A DNA stretch of 15,916 nt. Source: Methanobacteriota archaeon (GTDB taxonomy: Archaea > Thermoplasmatota > Thermoplasmata > Methanomassiliicoccales > Methanomethylophilaceae). Each line of letters begins with the position of its first letter. Within the stretch, counting starts at the first letter, position 1. Below are positions 1 to 8,162 of the stretch, one piece after another. The notes below the pieces were generated by a model that ran no database searches, was not told the origin of the DNA, and saw nothing but the letters and a program-made list of their open reading frames with translations. The DNA lies in the NCBI GenBank assembly GCA_012719315.1, contig JAAYAP010000044.1:1-15916 (forward strand), given 5' to 3'. Both the position numbers and the translations under genes were made by a program.

Positions 1-804
1 GAGGACCTCTGCGGGAAGGTCGACATCATGGTCGACTGCACCCCCGGGGACTTCGGCGAGTTCTACAAGGCGATGTACGCCGCCGCCGGCATCAAGGGCA
101 TCTTCCAGGGCGGGGAGGATCACGGACTGACCGGGATCTCCTTCAACTCGACCGCCAACTACGGCGAGTCATGGGGGGCGCAGTTCTCGCGCGTCGTCTC
201 CTGCAACACCACCGGCCTGCTGAGGACGCTGCACCCGCTCGACCGCGCATTCAAGATCAAGAACGCCTACGTGACCCTGATCAGGAGAGGGGCGGATCCG
301 GGTGACAGCTCGACGGGCCCCATCAACGGCCTCGAGCCCTCGGTGAAGCTGCCGACCCACCACGGCCCCGACGTGCAGAGCATCATGCCGTGGCTCAGCA
401 TCAACACCATGGCGGTCAAGGCCTCCACCACGCTCATGCACATGCACACGGTGTCGCTGGAACTCGCGAAGGATGTCACCACCGAGGAGGCGTTGGAGGT
501 GCTCCGCGGAGCGCCGCGCGTCCGGCTCGTGAGGAGCCGGGACGGCATCAGGACCACCGCCGAGGTCATGGAGATGGCCAGGGACATCGGCCGGGACCGG
601 TCCGACATGTACGAGGTCGTCATCTGGGAGGACGGGGTGAAAGCGGTCGGCAACAGGCTCTACTTCTACCAGGGCGTCCACCAGGAGTCCGACGTGATCC
701 CGGAGAACATCGACTGCATCAGATCGATGTGCAAGACGGAGGAGGACCCCGCCGCCTCGGTCGGCAGGACCGACCTCTCCCTCGGCATTCCGCGCAAAGG
801 GTGA
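1..804 (+). CDS. gap: Type II (archaeal) glyceraldehyde-3-phosphate dehydrogenase, 5'-truncated by the window edge
   Basis: This is the C-terminal 267 residues of an archaeal-type NAD(P)-dependent GAPDH, which interconverts glyceraldehyde 3-phosphate and 1,3-bisphosphoglycerate in cytosolic glycolysis/gluconeogenesis. The reading frame is open from base 1, and the archaeal family is about 335-340 residues long, so roughly 70 residues including most of the Rossmann nucleotide-binding region lie outside the window. The catalytic cysteine sits in the archaeal signature VVSCNTTG (Cys codon 202-204). The substrate-site stretch LPTHHGPDV and the archaeal C-terminal part (YFYQGVHQESDVIPENID) are also readable. 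The sequence is not bacterial GapA-like. The TGA stop at 802-804 shares its last base with the ATG of the next gene, phosphoglycerate kinase, so the two are surely co-transcribed and probably translationally coupled. The promoter and true start are not visible. Confidence 0.96.
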   Translation, partial: EDLCGKVDIMVDCTPGDFGEFYKAMYAAAGIKGIFQGGEDHGLTGISFNSTANYGESWGAQFSRVVSCNTTGLLRTLHPLDRAFKIKNAYVTLIRRGADPGDSSTGPINGLEPSVKLPTHHGPDVQSIMPWLSINTMAVKASTTLMHMHTVSLELAKDVTTEEALEVLRGAPRVRLVRSRDGIRTTAEVMEMARDIGRDRSDMYEVVIWEDGVKAVGNRLYFYQGVHQESDVIPENIDCIRSMCKTEEDPAASVGRTDLSLGIPRKG

Positions 805-2072
805 TGGACACGGACCGAGACTTCTACACCCTGGACGACTTCGACTTCAAGGAGAAGACGGTCCTCCTGAGGGTCGACATGAACTGCCCGCTGTCCAAGG
901 AGACGCTGGAGATAACCAACGACGTCCGCATCAGGGCGGTCGTGCCCACCGTCCGCGAGCTAGTCGGCAACCGGGCGAAGCTGGTGGTCATGACGCACCA
1001 GTCGCGGAAGGACAGATGGGATTTCATCGGCCTCGAGCAGCATGCCCGAAGGCTGTCGCGCAACCTCAACATGCCCGTGGCCTACGTCGACGACGTGATC
1101 GGGGACGAGGCCAAGGCCGCCATCGGGGCGTTGGAGCCGGGGCAGGTCCTGCTGCTGGGCAACGTGAGGGAGATCGACTCCGAGAGCGAGGAGTCGGACA
1201 TGCATGTGCATGCCGACGGCGAGATCGTCCGCGAGCTGGCCCCGCTCTTCGACCATTACGTGTGCGACGCGTTCGGCGCCGCCCACCGCTCCCAGTGCTC
1301 GCTGGTCGGGTTCCAGCTCAGGATCCCGTCGGCCTCGGGGCGGCTGATGGCGCGGGAACTGTACGCGCTGCAATCGATCTTCGAGAATCCGCGCAGGCCC
1401 TCGGTGTTCATCCTGGGCGGCGCCAAGTTCACGGACATCCCGCACATGATCGACGTGGTCATGGAGCACGGGATGGCCGACACGGTGATCATCGTCGGTC
1501 TGGCCGGCAACGCCTTCCTGCATGCCAGGGGCGTCGACATCGGGGATGCCAGCAGATCCGCCCTCCGGGAGGATCTGACCGAGGACAACGTGCGCCTCGC
1601 CGGCGAGGTCATGGCGAAGTACGGGTCCCGCATCCTGCTGCCGATCGACGTCGCCGTCGAGAGGGACGGCAGACGCGTATCGGTGAACATCGGCGACATG
1701 TCGGCCGAGGGGCCCGCGTTGGACATCGGCGACTTGTCGATCGGCAAGTTCCAGAAGGTCATCGAGGCCGCCAGCACCTCGTTCATGTCCGGCCCGGCCG
1801 GCATGTTCGAGAAACCCGGGTTCGAGAACGGCACCAAGGGCCTGATGGAGGCGATGGTCGCCGGCAAAGGGCTCTCCGTCCTCGGCGGCGGCCATACCGC
1901 CGGGGCGGCCGAACGGTTCGATTACGCCGACCGGATGTCGTACATCAGCACCGGCGGGGGGGCTTTGGAGACGTACCTGCTCAAGGACCCCATGCCGGTC
2001 ATCGAGGCACTCAAGGAATCCAAGCGGCTGTTCGCGGCATCGCCGCCGGAACCCGACGCCAGAACGTGCTGA
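804..2072 (+). CDS. pgk: Phosphoglycerate kinase, archaeal type
   Basis: This 422-residue enzyme transfers phosphate between 1,3-bisphosphoglycerate and ADP, the step after GAPDH. Length is normal for the family (about 400-420). Visible motifs are LLRVDMNCP near residues 21-29 (substrate-binding Asp25 and Asn27), DAFGAAHRSQCSLVGF near 155-170, LGGAKFTD near 204-211 (nucleotide-binding lysine), GPAGMFE at 330-336 and the C-terminal glycine-rich loop LGGGHTAG at 360-367. The ATG at 804 overlaps the GAPDH stop (TGATG). An in-frame GTG at 801 is a possible alternative start, but the overlap arrangement favours ATG. There is no obvious Shine-Dalgarno directly upstream, consistent with coupling to the preceding gene. 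The last few residues (PPEPDARTC) are non-conserved. The gene ends 62 bp before the convergent aminotransferase gene. Confidence 0.96.
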   Translation: MDTDRDFYTLDDFDFKEKTVLLRVDMNCPLSKETLEITNDVRIRAVVPTVRELVGNRAKLVVMTHQSRKDRWDFIGLEQHARRLSRNLNMPVAYVDDVIGDEAKAAIGALEPGQVLLLGNVREIDSESEESDMHVHADGEIVRELAPLFDHYVCDAFGAAHRSQCSLVGFQLRIPSASGRLMARELYALQSIFENPRRPSVFILGGAKFTDIPHMIDVVMEHGMADTVIIVGLAGNAFLHARGVDIGDASRSALREDLTEDNVRLAGEVMAKYGSRILLPIDVAVERDGRRVSVNIGDMSAEGPALDIGDLSIGKFQKVIEAASTSFMSGPAGMFEKPGFENGTKGLMEAMVAGKGLSVLGGGHTAGAAERFDYADRMSYISTGGGALETYLLKDPMPVIEALKESKRLFAASPPEPDARTC

Positions 2073-2112
2073 CCGCCGCGGATCGGCATCGGAGGCGGGA
2101 TGCTCGCCGAGG

Positions 2113-2130
2113 GAGGGGGCGGACCCCCTC
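2113..2130. terminator. GC-rich hairpin between convergent genes
   Basis: In the 62-bp gap between the convergent pgk and dapL ends there is a perfect 7-bp inverted repeat, GAGGGGG / CCCCCTC, with a 4-base loop CGGA. It could form on transcripts from either strand. Archaeal terminators usually depend on T-runs, and no T-tract follows on either strand, so a termination role is only inferred from position; it may instead be an mRNA 3'-end stabiliser. Confidence 0.3.
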
Positions 2131-2134
2131 GGAT

Positions 2135-3301
2135 TCAGCGGTAACTGCCCCGTTCCATCCGGGCCAGGGCCTCGCGGATGCGCTCGACCGGCTCGGTCAC
2201 GGTCATCCTGATGTACCCGTCGGCGGATTCGCCGAACCCGGAGCCGGGCGTGACGACGATGCCGAGCTCGACCATCTTGGCGGTGAACTCGAAAGAGGGC
2301 ATGCCGCAGTCGAACCAGACGTAGAAGGTGCCGTTGGGCATGGCCACGTCGTATCCCAGTCCGCGGAGGCCGTCCACCAGGATGCGCCGCCTGCGGGCGT
2401 ACTCATCCATGTTCTCCCGCACGGCATCCGGGATCTCCCCCTCGGGACCGTACATGCTCAGCGCCTTGATGCCCGCCTTCTGGATGAAGATGGGCGCGCC
2501 GGAGTCGACCTGCCCCTTGCATTTCTTGAGGCCGGCGATGAGGTCCGGATGCCCCACGGCGTATCCGAGCCGCCAGCCGGTCATGTTGAACGTCTTGGAG
2601 AACGACCCGAACTCGATGGCGTCGGGTCCCGCTTCCAGCACGGACGGCGCCAGGTACCCGTCGTAGCACATCTCCGAGTAGGCGTTGTCGTAGCAGAGGA
2701 TCGTCCCGTTGGCGCGGCACCAGTCCTGCACCTTCACCAGGTACTCCAGGTCGCAGGTGGCCCCGGTCGGGTTGTTGGGGTAGTTGAGATAGAGCATCCG
2801 CGCGCCCGCGGGGCACTCGTCGACATCCAGCAGCCAGCCGTTCTCCGCCCGGAGGGGCACGAGCACGCACTCCGCCTCATTGAAGAGGGCGGATGCGCCG
2901 GAGTAGACGGGGTATCCCGGGCTGGGCGCGACGATCGTCTCGCCGACGTTGACGAACGCCTGCGCGATGTTGAAGATCGCCTCCTTGGAGCCGATGGTGA
3001 TGCAGACCTGCGTGTCGGGGTCGATGTCCAACCCGTACCTCCTGCCGTACCACTCGGCGACGGCGACCCGCAGGTCGCGCTCCCCCTGGGACGAGGAGTA
3101 CTTCTGATAGTCGTTGACCCCGGCCGCCTCCCTGAGCGCCTCGACGATGGGCTCCGGGGTCGGCAGGTCGGGATCCCCGATGCCGAAATCGATGAGGTCC
3201 CAGCCCTCCTTCTTCTTGATCGCGGTCAATTCCTCCAGCCTCACGAAGAGGTAGGGGGGCAGGCTCTGTAGTCGCTTTGATTGCTCGAATCCGGTCATCA
3301 T
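2135..3301 (-). CDS. dapL: Probable LL-diaminopimelate aminotransferase (class I/II PLP aminotransferase)
   Basis: This 388-residue fold-type I PLP aminotransferase probably converts tetrahydrodipicolinate plus glutamate directly to LL-diaminopimelate, bypassing the succinylase and acetylase branches of lysine synthesis. Visible features are the N-terminal FGIGDPDLPTPEPIVEAL (residues 39-56) typical of the DapL/MJ1391 type, NYPNNPTG (173-180), YDNAYSEMCYDGY with PLP-contacting Asp205, the Schiff-base lysine Lys236 in SFSKTFNMTGWR, and a substrate-carboxylate Arg365 in YIRMTV. Family members of this class are hard to tell apart by sequence; the assignment rests mainly on position as the last gene of a lysine operon, 2 bp after dapF. 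Two adjacent ATGs (3301 and 3298) follow a GGTGA motif. The second has better spacing (5 nt), so the protein may be one residue shorter. The alternative is another amino-acid aminotransferase such as an aspartate/alanine enzyme. Confidence 0.88.
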   Translation of the reverse strand: MMTGFEQSKRLQSLPPYLFVRLEELTAIKKKEGWDLIDFGIGDPDLPTPEPIVEALREAAGVNDYQKYSSSQGERDLRVAVAEWYGRRYGLDIDPDTQVCITIGSKEAIFNIAQAFVNVGETIVAPSPGYPVYSGASALFNEAECVLVPLRAENGWLLDVDECPAGARMLYLNYPNNPTGATCDLEYLVKVQDWCRANGTILCYDNAYSEMCYDGYLAPSVLEAGPDAIEFGSFSKTFNMTGWRLGYAVGHPDLIAGLKKCKGQVDSGAPIFIQKAGIKALSMYGPEGEIPDAVRENMDEYARRRRILVDGLRGLGYDVAMPNGTFYVWFDCGMPSFEFTAKMVELGIVVTPGSGFGESADGYIRMTVTEPVERIREALARMERGSYR

Positions 3302-3303
3302 GC

Positions 3304-4137
3304 TCACCAATCGATATTCCCATCGTAAACGAGTTCTGCGGGGCCTTCCATCAGCACGTGCTCCAGGTCCCCGCCGACGGTTATCCTCAACCATCCTCCC
3401 GGCAGGCGCACCTCGACGGGCGTGTCCATGGGCACCAGCCCGATCATGGCCGCCGCGACGGCGGCGGCGCAGGCGCCCGTGCCGCAGGCCAGCGTCCATG
3501 CCGCCCCCCGTTCATAAACCTTGACCGAGATCGTCCCGTCGACCACCCTGCAGAACTCCACGTTGGTCCGTTTCGGGAAGAAGGGGTGGCTCTCCAGGAT
3601 CGGCCCGAGCCTCTGCACCTGGTCGTCCGAGAGGTTCGAGAAGGTGATGAAATGCGGATTGCCCATGGATACGGCGCTGGCCCTGAAGGCGATGCCGTTG
3701 GCCTCGAACGGCCGGTCGATGAAGCGCCCGTCGGCGTCGACCGGCACCTCGCGGGCCTCGAGCACCGGCGCGCCCATGTCGACCTGCACCGCGGACACTT
3801 TGCCGTCCGGGCCGGTCGCGACCCGGACGTCCAGGTCGCCGGCGCCGGTGCGCACGGTGAAGCGGTCGCTGCCGACGATGCCGAAGTCGTAGGCGTGCTT
3901 GGCGATGCATCTGATGCCGTTGCCGCACATCTCGGCCTCGGTCCCGTCGGCGTTGATGATGCGCATGGAGATGTCGGTGCCGTCCCCGGGCAAGAGGTAG
4001 AGGACGCCGTCGGCGCCGATGCCGTAGTTGCGGTCGCAGTGCTTCCTGCATCCCGCCGTATCGACCTCCAGGTCCCCGGCCGAGCCGTCGAGGACGATGA
4101 AGTCGTTGCCGATCCCGTGGTACTTCCAGAATCTCAT
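3304..4137 (-). CDS. dapF: Diaminopimelate epimerase
   Basis: This 277-residue, PLP-independent epimerase turns LL-diaminopimelate into meso-diaminopimelate through a two-cysteine acid/base pair. Both catalytic cysteines are visible: Cys71 in MCGNGIRC and Cys218 in LACGTGACA. The N-terminus FWKYHGIGNDFIVLDG is the family start signature, and SMGNPHFI and YERG (residues 208-211) are further conserved segments. Length matches the usual about 275 residues. The start was chosen at ATG 4137 because it overlaps the lysA stop as ATGA and because a longer frame to 4173 would add 12 non-conserved residues inside lysA. The gene lies between lysA and dapL. Its product is the direct substrate of LysA. 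Confidence 0.96.
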   Translation of the reverse strand: MRFWKYHGIGNDFIVLDGSAGDLEVDTAGCRKHCDRNYGIGADGVLYLLPGDGTDISMRIINADGTEAEMCGNGIRCIAKHAYDFGIVGSDRFTVRTGAGDLDVRVATGPDGKVSAVQVDMGAPVLEAREVPVDADGRFIDRPFEANGIAFRASAVSMGNPHFITFSNLSDDQVQRLGPILESHPFFPKRTNVEFCRVVDGTISVKVYERGAAWTLACGTGACAAAVAAAMIGLVPMDTPVEVRLPGGWLRITVGGDLEHVLMEGPAELVYDGNIDW

Positions 4138-5390
4138 CGTCTGAGCCTCTCGGGCACGATCTGGTTCCGCCACAGGTCCTCCGGAGCCTCATGCTCGCGG
4201 ATGAGCTCGGCCTCGCCGTCGTTCACCAGCACTTCCGCGCACAGCGGCCTGGAGTTGTAGTTGCTCGACATGCTGAACCCGTAGGCTCCGGCATCGTAGA
4301 CGACCACCACGTCCCCCTCCTCGGGTTTGGGCAGCGCCCGGTCGCGGGCGAGGATGTCGCCGGACTCGCAGATCGGCCCGGCGACGTCGTACTTCGCCGT
4401 CGCCGCCTTGCCGAAACGGTTGCCGATGGCCACATAATGATACGCATCGTACATCGCCGGACGCGCCAGGGTGTTGAAGCCTGCGTCCACGCCGATGTAC
4501 CGCTTCGTGCCGGCGTCCTTGACGTCGACGCATCTGGTCAGCAGCACGGTCGAGTCGCAGACGATGTACCGGCCCGGTTCGACGATCAGCTTCCTGACGT
4601 CGGTCTCTTCGAGGATGATCTCGGTGACGTCAAAGGCCAGCTCCTCCAGGTCCATCTCCTCCTCGTTCATCCTGTACGGCACGCCGATGCCGCCGCCGAT
4701 GTCGATGAAATCCAGGTCGATGCCTTTGTCCTGCAGCCGGTTGACGGTGTCGGCCATGATCCCGGCCATATCCGTGAAGGGCTCGACCGCCTGGCCTCCG
4801 GAGCCGATGTGGGCGTGGATGCCGCGGATGTCGAAGCCGAGGTCCCTGGCTCTGAGGTAGGTCTTGACGACCCGGTCCATGGGGATGCCGAACTTGGATC
4901 CCCTCCGGCCGGTGACGACCTTGTCGCTGTGGCCGGAGCCGACGTCGGGCGTGATACGGAACGACACCGGCAGATCGCGGTTGATCGCCGCCAGCCGCTC
5001 CAACCCGGATTCGGAGTCGATGTTGATCATCACCTCCATGTCGGTGACCGCCTTCAGCTCGGCGTCGCTGACGTTGACCCCCGTGTACATGATCCGCTCC
5101 GGGGGGATGCCCGCCCGGATGCAGGCCGCGACCTCGCCCGCCGAGACGGCGTCGATGCCGCTGCCCTCCTGATTCAGTATGCTCAGGATCGCGAGGTTGG
5201 TGTTGGCCTTGCAGGCGTAATGGACCGCGGTCTCCATGTGCGCGGAGAACGCGTCGCGTATCCTGCGGTAGTTCTCCCTGATGCGTTGCTCGTCGGTCAC
5301 GTAGACCGGTGTGCCGAAGGCGTCGGCCAGGTCGGTGACCGGCACGCCGGCGAACAGCATCACCCCGTTCTCCGATTCGAAGTCCCTCAT
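4134..5390 (-). CDS. lysA: Diaminopimelate decarboxylase
   Basis: This 418-residue PLP enzyme of the alanine-racemase fold decarboxylates meso-diaminopimelate to L-lysine, the last step of the pathway. Landmarks are the PLP lysine Lys61 in HYACKANTN, HAHIGSGGQ (192-200), the phosphate-binding loop DIGGGIGVPY (230-239), EPGRYIV (271-277), the active-site cysteine at the dimer interface in CESGD (Cys341, Glu342), and the C-terminal YDAGAYGFSMSSNYNSRP (365-382). Length is typical of the family. ATG 5390 overlaps the lysC TGA (ATGA) and the lysA TGA overlaps the dapF ATG in the same way, so translation of lysC-lysA-dapF is probably coupled. The open frame continues upstream inside lysC, but that extension is not conserved. 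Confidence 0.97.
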   Translation of the reverse strand: MRDFESENGVMLFAGVPVTDLADAFGTPVYVTDEQRIRENYRRIRDAFSAHMETAVHYACKANTNLAILSILNQEGSGIDAVSAGEVAACIRAGIPPERIMYTGVNVSDAELKAVTDMEVMINIDSESGLERLAAINRDLPVSFRITPDVGSGHSDKVVTGRRGSKFGIPMDRVVKTYLRARDLGFDIRGIHAHIGSGGQAVEPFTDMAGIMADTVNRLQDKGIDLDFIDIGGGIGVPYRMNEEEMDLEELAFDVTEIILEETDVRKLIVEPGRYIVCDSTVLLTRCVDVKDAGTKRYIGVDAGFNTLARPAMYDAYHYVAIGNRFGKAATAKYDVAGPICESGDILARDRALPKPEEGDVVVVYDAGAYGFSMSSNYNSRPLCAEVLVNDGEAELIREHEAPEDLWRNQIVPERLRR

Positions 5391-6757
5391 GCGCTCCGCT
5401 CCTTGGTGACGAACCTGCTGTGCAGCGATCTGACGACCTCGGTGACCTTGTACATGGGCACGACGAAGTTGAGCGAGACGTCGGACGCGCCTTCGGAGAT
5501 CATCTCCACGTTCGCCCGGGCGTCCTTGACCGCCGAGAAGATGTCCCCCGACACGCCGCACTTGGCCAGCAGGTTGTCCCCCACCGCGCACACCAGGGCG
5601 ACGTCGCTCTTGACCTCGATCCGCTCGATGTCGCCGGCGTCGAGCGTGTTCAGCCGCATCATCGTGGCCTTGACGTCGTTGTTGTGCACCAGCAGCGCCA
5701 CCGTCGACAGCGAGGTCGACAGCGAGTAGATGATGACATCGTTCTCGGCGATCTTCTCGATGATCCTCGCGACCATGTTGGGCCGGTAGGCGATCTCGGC
5801 CGAGCTGATCGAGATGATCGAGAGGTCGGTCTTGACCGCCACGCTCTTCAGCATCTCGTCGGTCTGCTTGCGCAGATGATGCACCGAGGTGCCGGCGTCC
5901 TCCGGCTTGAACGAGTTCCTGATCCTGAGCGGGATGTGCTTCATCCGCACCGGTTCGATGGTGCGCGGATGCAGCACCTTGGCGCCGAAGTAGGCGAGCT
6001 CGGCCGCCTCGGCGTAGTTCATCTCGTCGATGAGCACGGCATCGGGGATCATCCGGGGGTCGGCCGACATGAAGCCGTCGACATCCGTCCAGATCTCCAG
6101 GACATCGGCGTCCAGCCCGTTGGCCACGACCGCGGCCGAGTAATCCGAGCCGCCTCTGCCGAAGGTCAGGACCTTGCCGTCGTCGTTGATGCCGTAGAAC
6201 CCGGTGATCACCGGGATGATGCCCTGCTCCAGCACGGGCTTGAGCCGCATGGTCATCTGGCTCTCGGTGCGGTTGAGCGCGGCGCTGCCGTTGAGCGGCC
6301 TGCCCTCGGCGGAGATGCCGCATTCCTCCGCGGTCATCGCCACGGCCCTCGCCCCCTTCAGCCTGAGGACGTGCGCCAGCAGCAGGGTGGAGAACCTCTC
6401 CCCCTGGGACGACACCGTGTCCATGTAGAACGGGTCGGCCGCCGCCGCCTCGTCGGTCATCAGCGCCTTGAACTCCTCGAACCTGGGGCGGTACTCGTCC
6501 ATGAAGGCCTCCATGGCCACGCCCTCGAAGAGCTTGGCCGCCGCCGCCAGGTGCATCTCGTCCAGACCCTCCACGGCGCGTTCCCTGTCCTTGCGGTTGT
6601 CGGACTCGGCGGCGCTCACCAGGAAGTTGGTCACCCCCGACATCGCCGAGGCCACCACGACCTTCTGCCCTTCTGTGCCCAGCACTATGTCCGCGACCCT
6701 TCCCAATGCCTCGGGAGACCCGACGCTGGAGCCTCCGAATTTCATGACTGTTATCAT
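5387..6757 (-). CDS. lysC: Aspartate kinase with C-terminal ACT domains
   Basis: This 456-residue monofunctional aspartokinase phosphorylates L-aspartate, the committed step to lysine, threonine and methionine. The amino-acid-kinase domain covers about residues 1-285: KFGGSSV at 6-12, the SSQGE stretch at 116-120, and TFGRGGSDYSA at 198-208. Two ACT domains follow (about 305-375 and 385-455), the usual place for lysine or threonine feedback binding. There is no fused homoserine dehydrogenase. ATG 6757 gives the first beta strand ITVMKFGG; a GAGGG lies 9 nt upstream, and a second ATG at 6745 is possible but would cut that strand. It is separated from dapA by 86 bp, the only real gap in the operon, and ends in an ATGA overlap with lysA. 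Because it sits inside the lysine operon it is likely the lysine-dedicated kinase. Confidence 0.97.
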   Translation of the reverse strand: MITVMKFGGSSVGSPEALGRVADIVLGTEGQKVVVASAMSGVTNFLVSAAESDNRKDRERAVEGLDEMHLAAAAKLFEGVAMEAFMDEYRPRFEEFKALMTDEAAAADPFYMDTVSSQGERFSTLLLAHVLRLKGARAVAMTAEECGISAEGRPLNGSAALNRTESQMTMRLKPVLEQGIIPVITGFYGINDDGKVLTFGRGGSDYSAAVVANGLDADVLEIWTDVDGFMSADPRMIPDAVLIDEMNYAEAAELAYFGAKVLHPRTIEPVRMKHIPLRIRNSFKPEDAGTSVHHLRKQTDEMLKSVAVKTDLSIISISSAEIAYRPNMVARIIEKIAENDVIIYSLSTSLSTVALLVHNNDVKATMMRLNTLDAGDIERIEVKSDVALVCAVGDNLLAKCGVSGDIFSAVKDARANVEMISEGASDVSLNFVVPMYKVTEVVRSLHSRFVTKERSA

Positions 6758-6843
6758 AATCCCAAACCCTCGTCCATGTTATGAACTCTCAAGATACCGG
6801 ATGCCGACGGCACCGTCTCCGACCCCGGCCGTCATCGGCGCCC

Positions 6844-7713
6844 TCATAACCCCAGGCTCGCCAACACGGGTCCGATCTCCTCCGCGGCCTCGGCGGAGAG
6901 CGGCAGCAGCGGCAGGCGCGGAGCGCCGTTCCCGTAGCCGATCCTCCGCATCACGTGTTTGATCGGGATCGGGTTGGACTCGACGAACAGGGCCGTGAAC
7001 AGCGGCTGCAGCTCTTTGCAGATCGCCTCGCCCTCCGCCGTCCTGCCCTCCAGGAACGCGCGCACCATCCCAGATACCCTGTCCGGGAGGCAGTTCGACG
7101 CCACCGAGATGACGCCGTCGCCGCCCAGGGCGATCACGTCGCAGGTCAGCGAGTCGTCGCCGCTGAGCACCTCGAACCCCTTCGGCCTCCCGGCGATGAT
7201 CCGCCTGATCTGCTCCATGTTGCCGCTCGCCTCCTTGACGGCGACGATGTTGTCGATCTCCGCCAGCCTCAGGATGGTCTCCGCCTCCACGTTGGAGCCG
7301 GTCCTCCCGGGCACGTTGTACGGCACGATCGGGATCCCGACCGACTCGGCGATGGCCTTGTAGTGCCTGTAGATGCCCTCCTGCGTGGGCTTGACGTAGT
7401 ACGGCGAGATCGAGAGCACCCCGTCGGCACCGAGGTCCTCGGCGTTCCTGCTGAGCACGATCGCCTCGGCGGTGTTGTTGCTGCCGCCGCCGGCCAGGAC
7501 CTTCGCCCGTTTGGCCTGGTCGATCACGATCCTCACGACCTCGATATGCTCCTCGTGCGAGAGGGTGGCGGCCTCCCCCGTGGATCCGCAGGGGACGATG
7601 GTGTCGACCCCGTTCTCCTCCTGGAAGTCCACCAGCCTCCTCAATGCCTCCTCATCAACCGACCCGTCATCCGAGAACGGTGTGATGATCGCCGTCGACG
7701 TACCTCTGAACAT
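6844..7713 (-). CDS. dapA: 4-hydroxy-tetrahydrodipicolinate synthase
   Basis: This 289-residue TIM-barrel lyase condenses pyruvate and aspartate semialdehyde, the first step specific to lysine. The Schiff-base lysine is Lys160 in AVKEASGN. The catalytic triad partners Thr45 (in GSTGEAATL) and Tyr132 (in VPYNVPGRTG) are present, with Arg137 for substrate carboxylate binding and Tyr106 from the SPYYVKP loop. These align with E. coli Thr44, Tyr133, Lys161, Arg138 and Tyr107, which separates it from N-acetylneuraminate lyase or KDG aldolase relatives. The start ATG is a single base after the TAA of the Lrp gene; a GGAG lies 9 nt upstream. The gene usually found beside dapA, dapB, is not here. Confidence 0.95.
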   Translation of the reverse strand: MFRGTSTAIITPFSDDGSVDEEALRRLVDFQEENGVDTIVPCGSTGEAATLSHEEHIEVVRIVIDQAKRAKVLAGGGSNNTAEAIVLSRNAEDLGADGVLSISPYYVKPTQEGIYRHYKAIAESVGIPIVPYNVPGRTGSNVEAETILRLAEIDNIVAVKEASGNMEQIRRIIAGRPKGFEVLSGDDSLTCDVIALGGDGVISVASNCLPDRVSGMVRAFLEGRTAEGEAICKELQPLFTALFVESNPIPIKHVMRRIGYGNGAPRLPLLPLSAEAAEEIGPVLASLGL

Positions 7714-7714
7714 C

Positions 7715-8137
7715 TTAATTATCTCCGAAGTGCTCCTTCAATATCAGACGCGTGCGTGTACTTAATATGTTGTCGTATTTGCGCACCCGCTCGATGATCT
7801 CGTTGAGCTTCTGCGAGGACTCGACATCCACGATGGCGATGATGTCCTGGTCGCCGGTGACCTCGAAGACCTCGGCCACGCCCTCGTATCCCGCGAACTC
7901 CCTGGCGATCTCCTCGGTATCCGTGTTCACGTCGATCCTGATCTCGACCAGCGCCTTGACGTTCTTCGAGCTGGTCTTGATCGTGAATCCGCGGATCACC
8001 CCTTCCTCGGTCATCCTGTGCACCCTGCTGCGGATGGTCCCTTCGGAGACCCCGAGTTGGTTGGCCATCTCCACGAACGGGCATCTGGAATCCTTCTTCA
8101 TGACCTCCAGGATGCGTTTGTCAAGGTTGTCTATCAT
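7715..8137 (-). CDS. Lrp/AsnC-family transcriptional regulator heading the lysine operon
   Basis: This 140-residue protein has an N-terminal winged helix-turn-helix (about residues 3-60; recognition segment GVSEGTIRSRVHRM) and a C-terminal RAM/ACT-like ligand domain (about 65-140; VTGDQDIIAIVDV), the normal Lrp/AsnC layout and length. ATG 8137 is preceded by GGTGG with 4-nt spacing. An in-frame ATG at 8194 lies between the predicted TATA box and transcription start and would be untranscribed, so it was rejected. It is the first gene of the run leading into dapA, with a 1-bp gap, so it probably controls its own operon. A precedent is Sulfolobus LysM, an Lrp-type lysine-responsive regulator encoded with lysine genes; whether this protein senses lysine or diaminopimelate is inference. 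Confidence 0.93.
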   Translation of the reverse strand: MIDNLDKRILEVMKKDSRCPFVEMANQLGVSEGTIRSRVHRMTEEGVIRGFTIKTSSKNVKALVEIRIDVNTDTEEIAREFAGYEGVAEVFEVTGDQDIIAIVDVESSQKLNEIIERVRKYDNILSTRTRLILKEHFGDN

Positions 8138-8162
8138 CTTTCCACCGTCCCCTTCAGATTCT

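Noticed and set aside
1016..3271. A 751-codon plus-strand open frame spanning pgk and the antisense of dapL
   Set aside because: It crosses two well-supported genes on opposite strands and its product is Arg/Gly/His-rich with no family signature; it is a GC-driven shadow.
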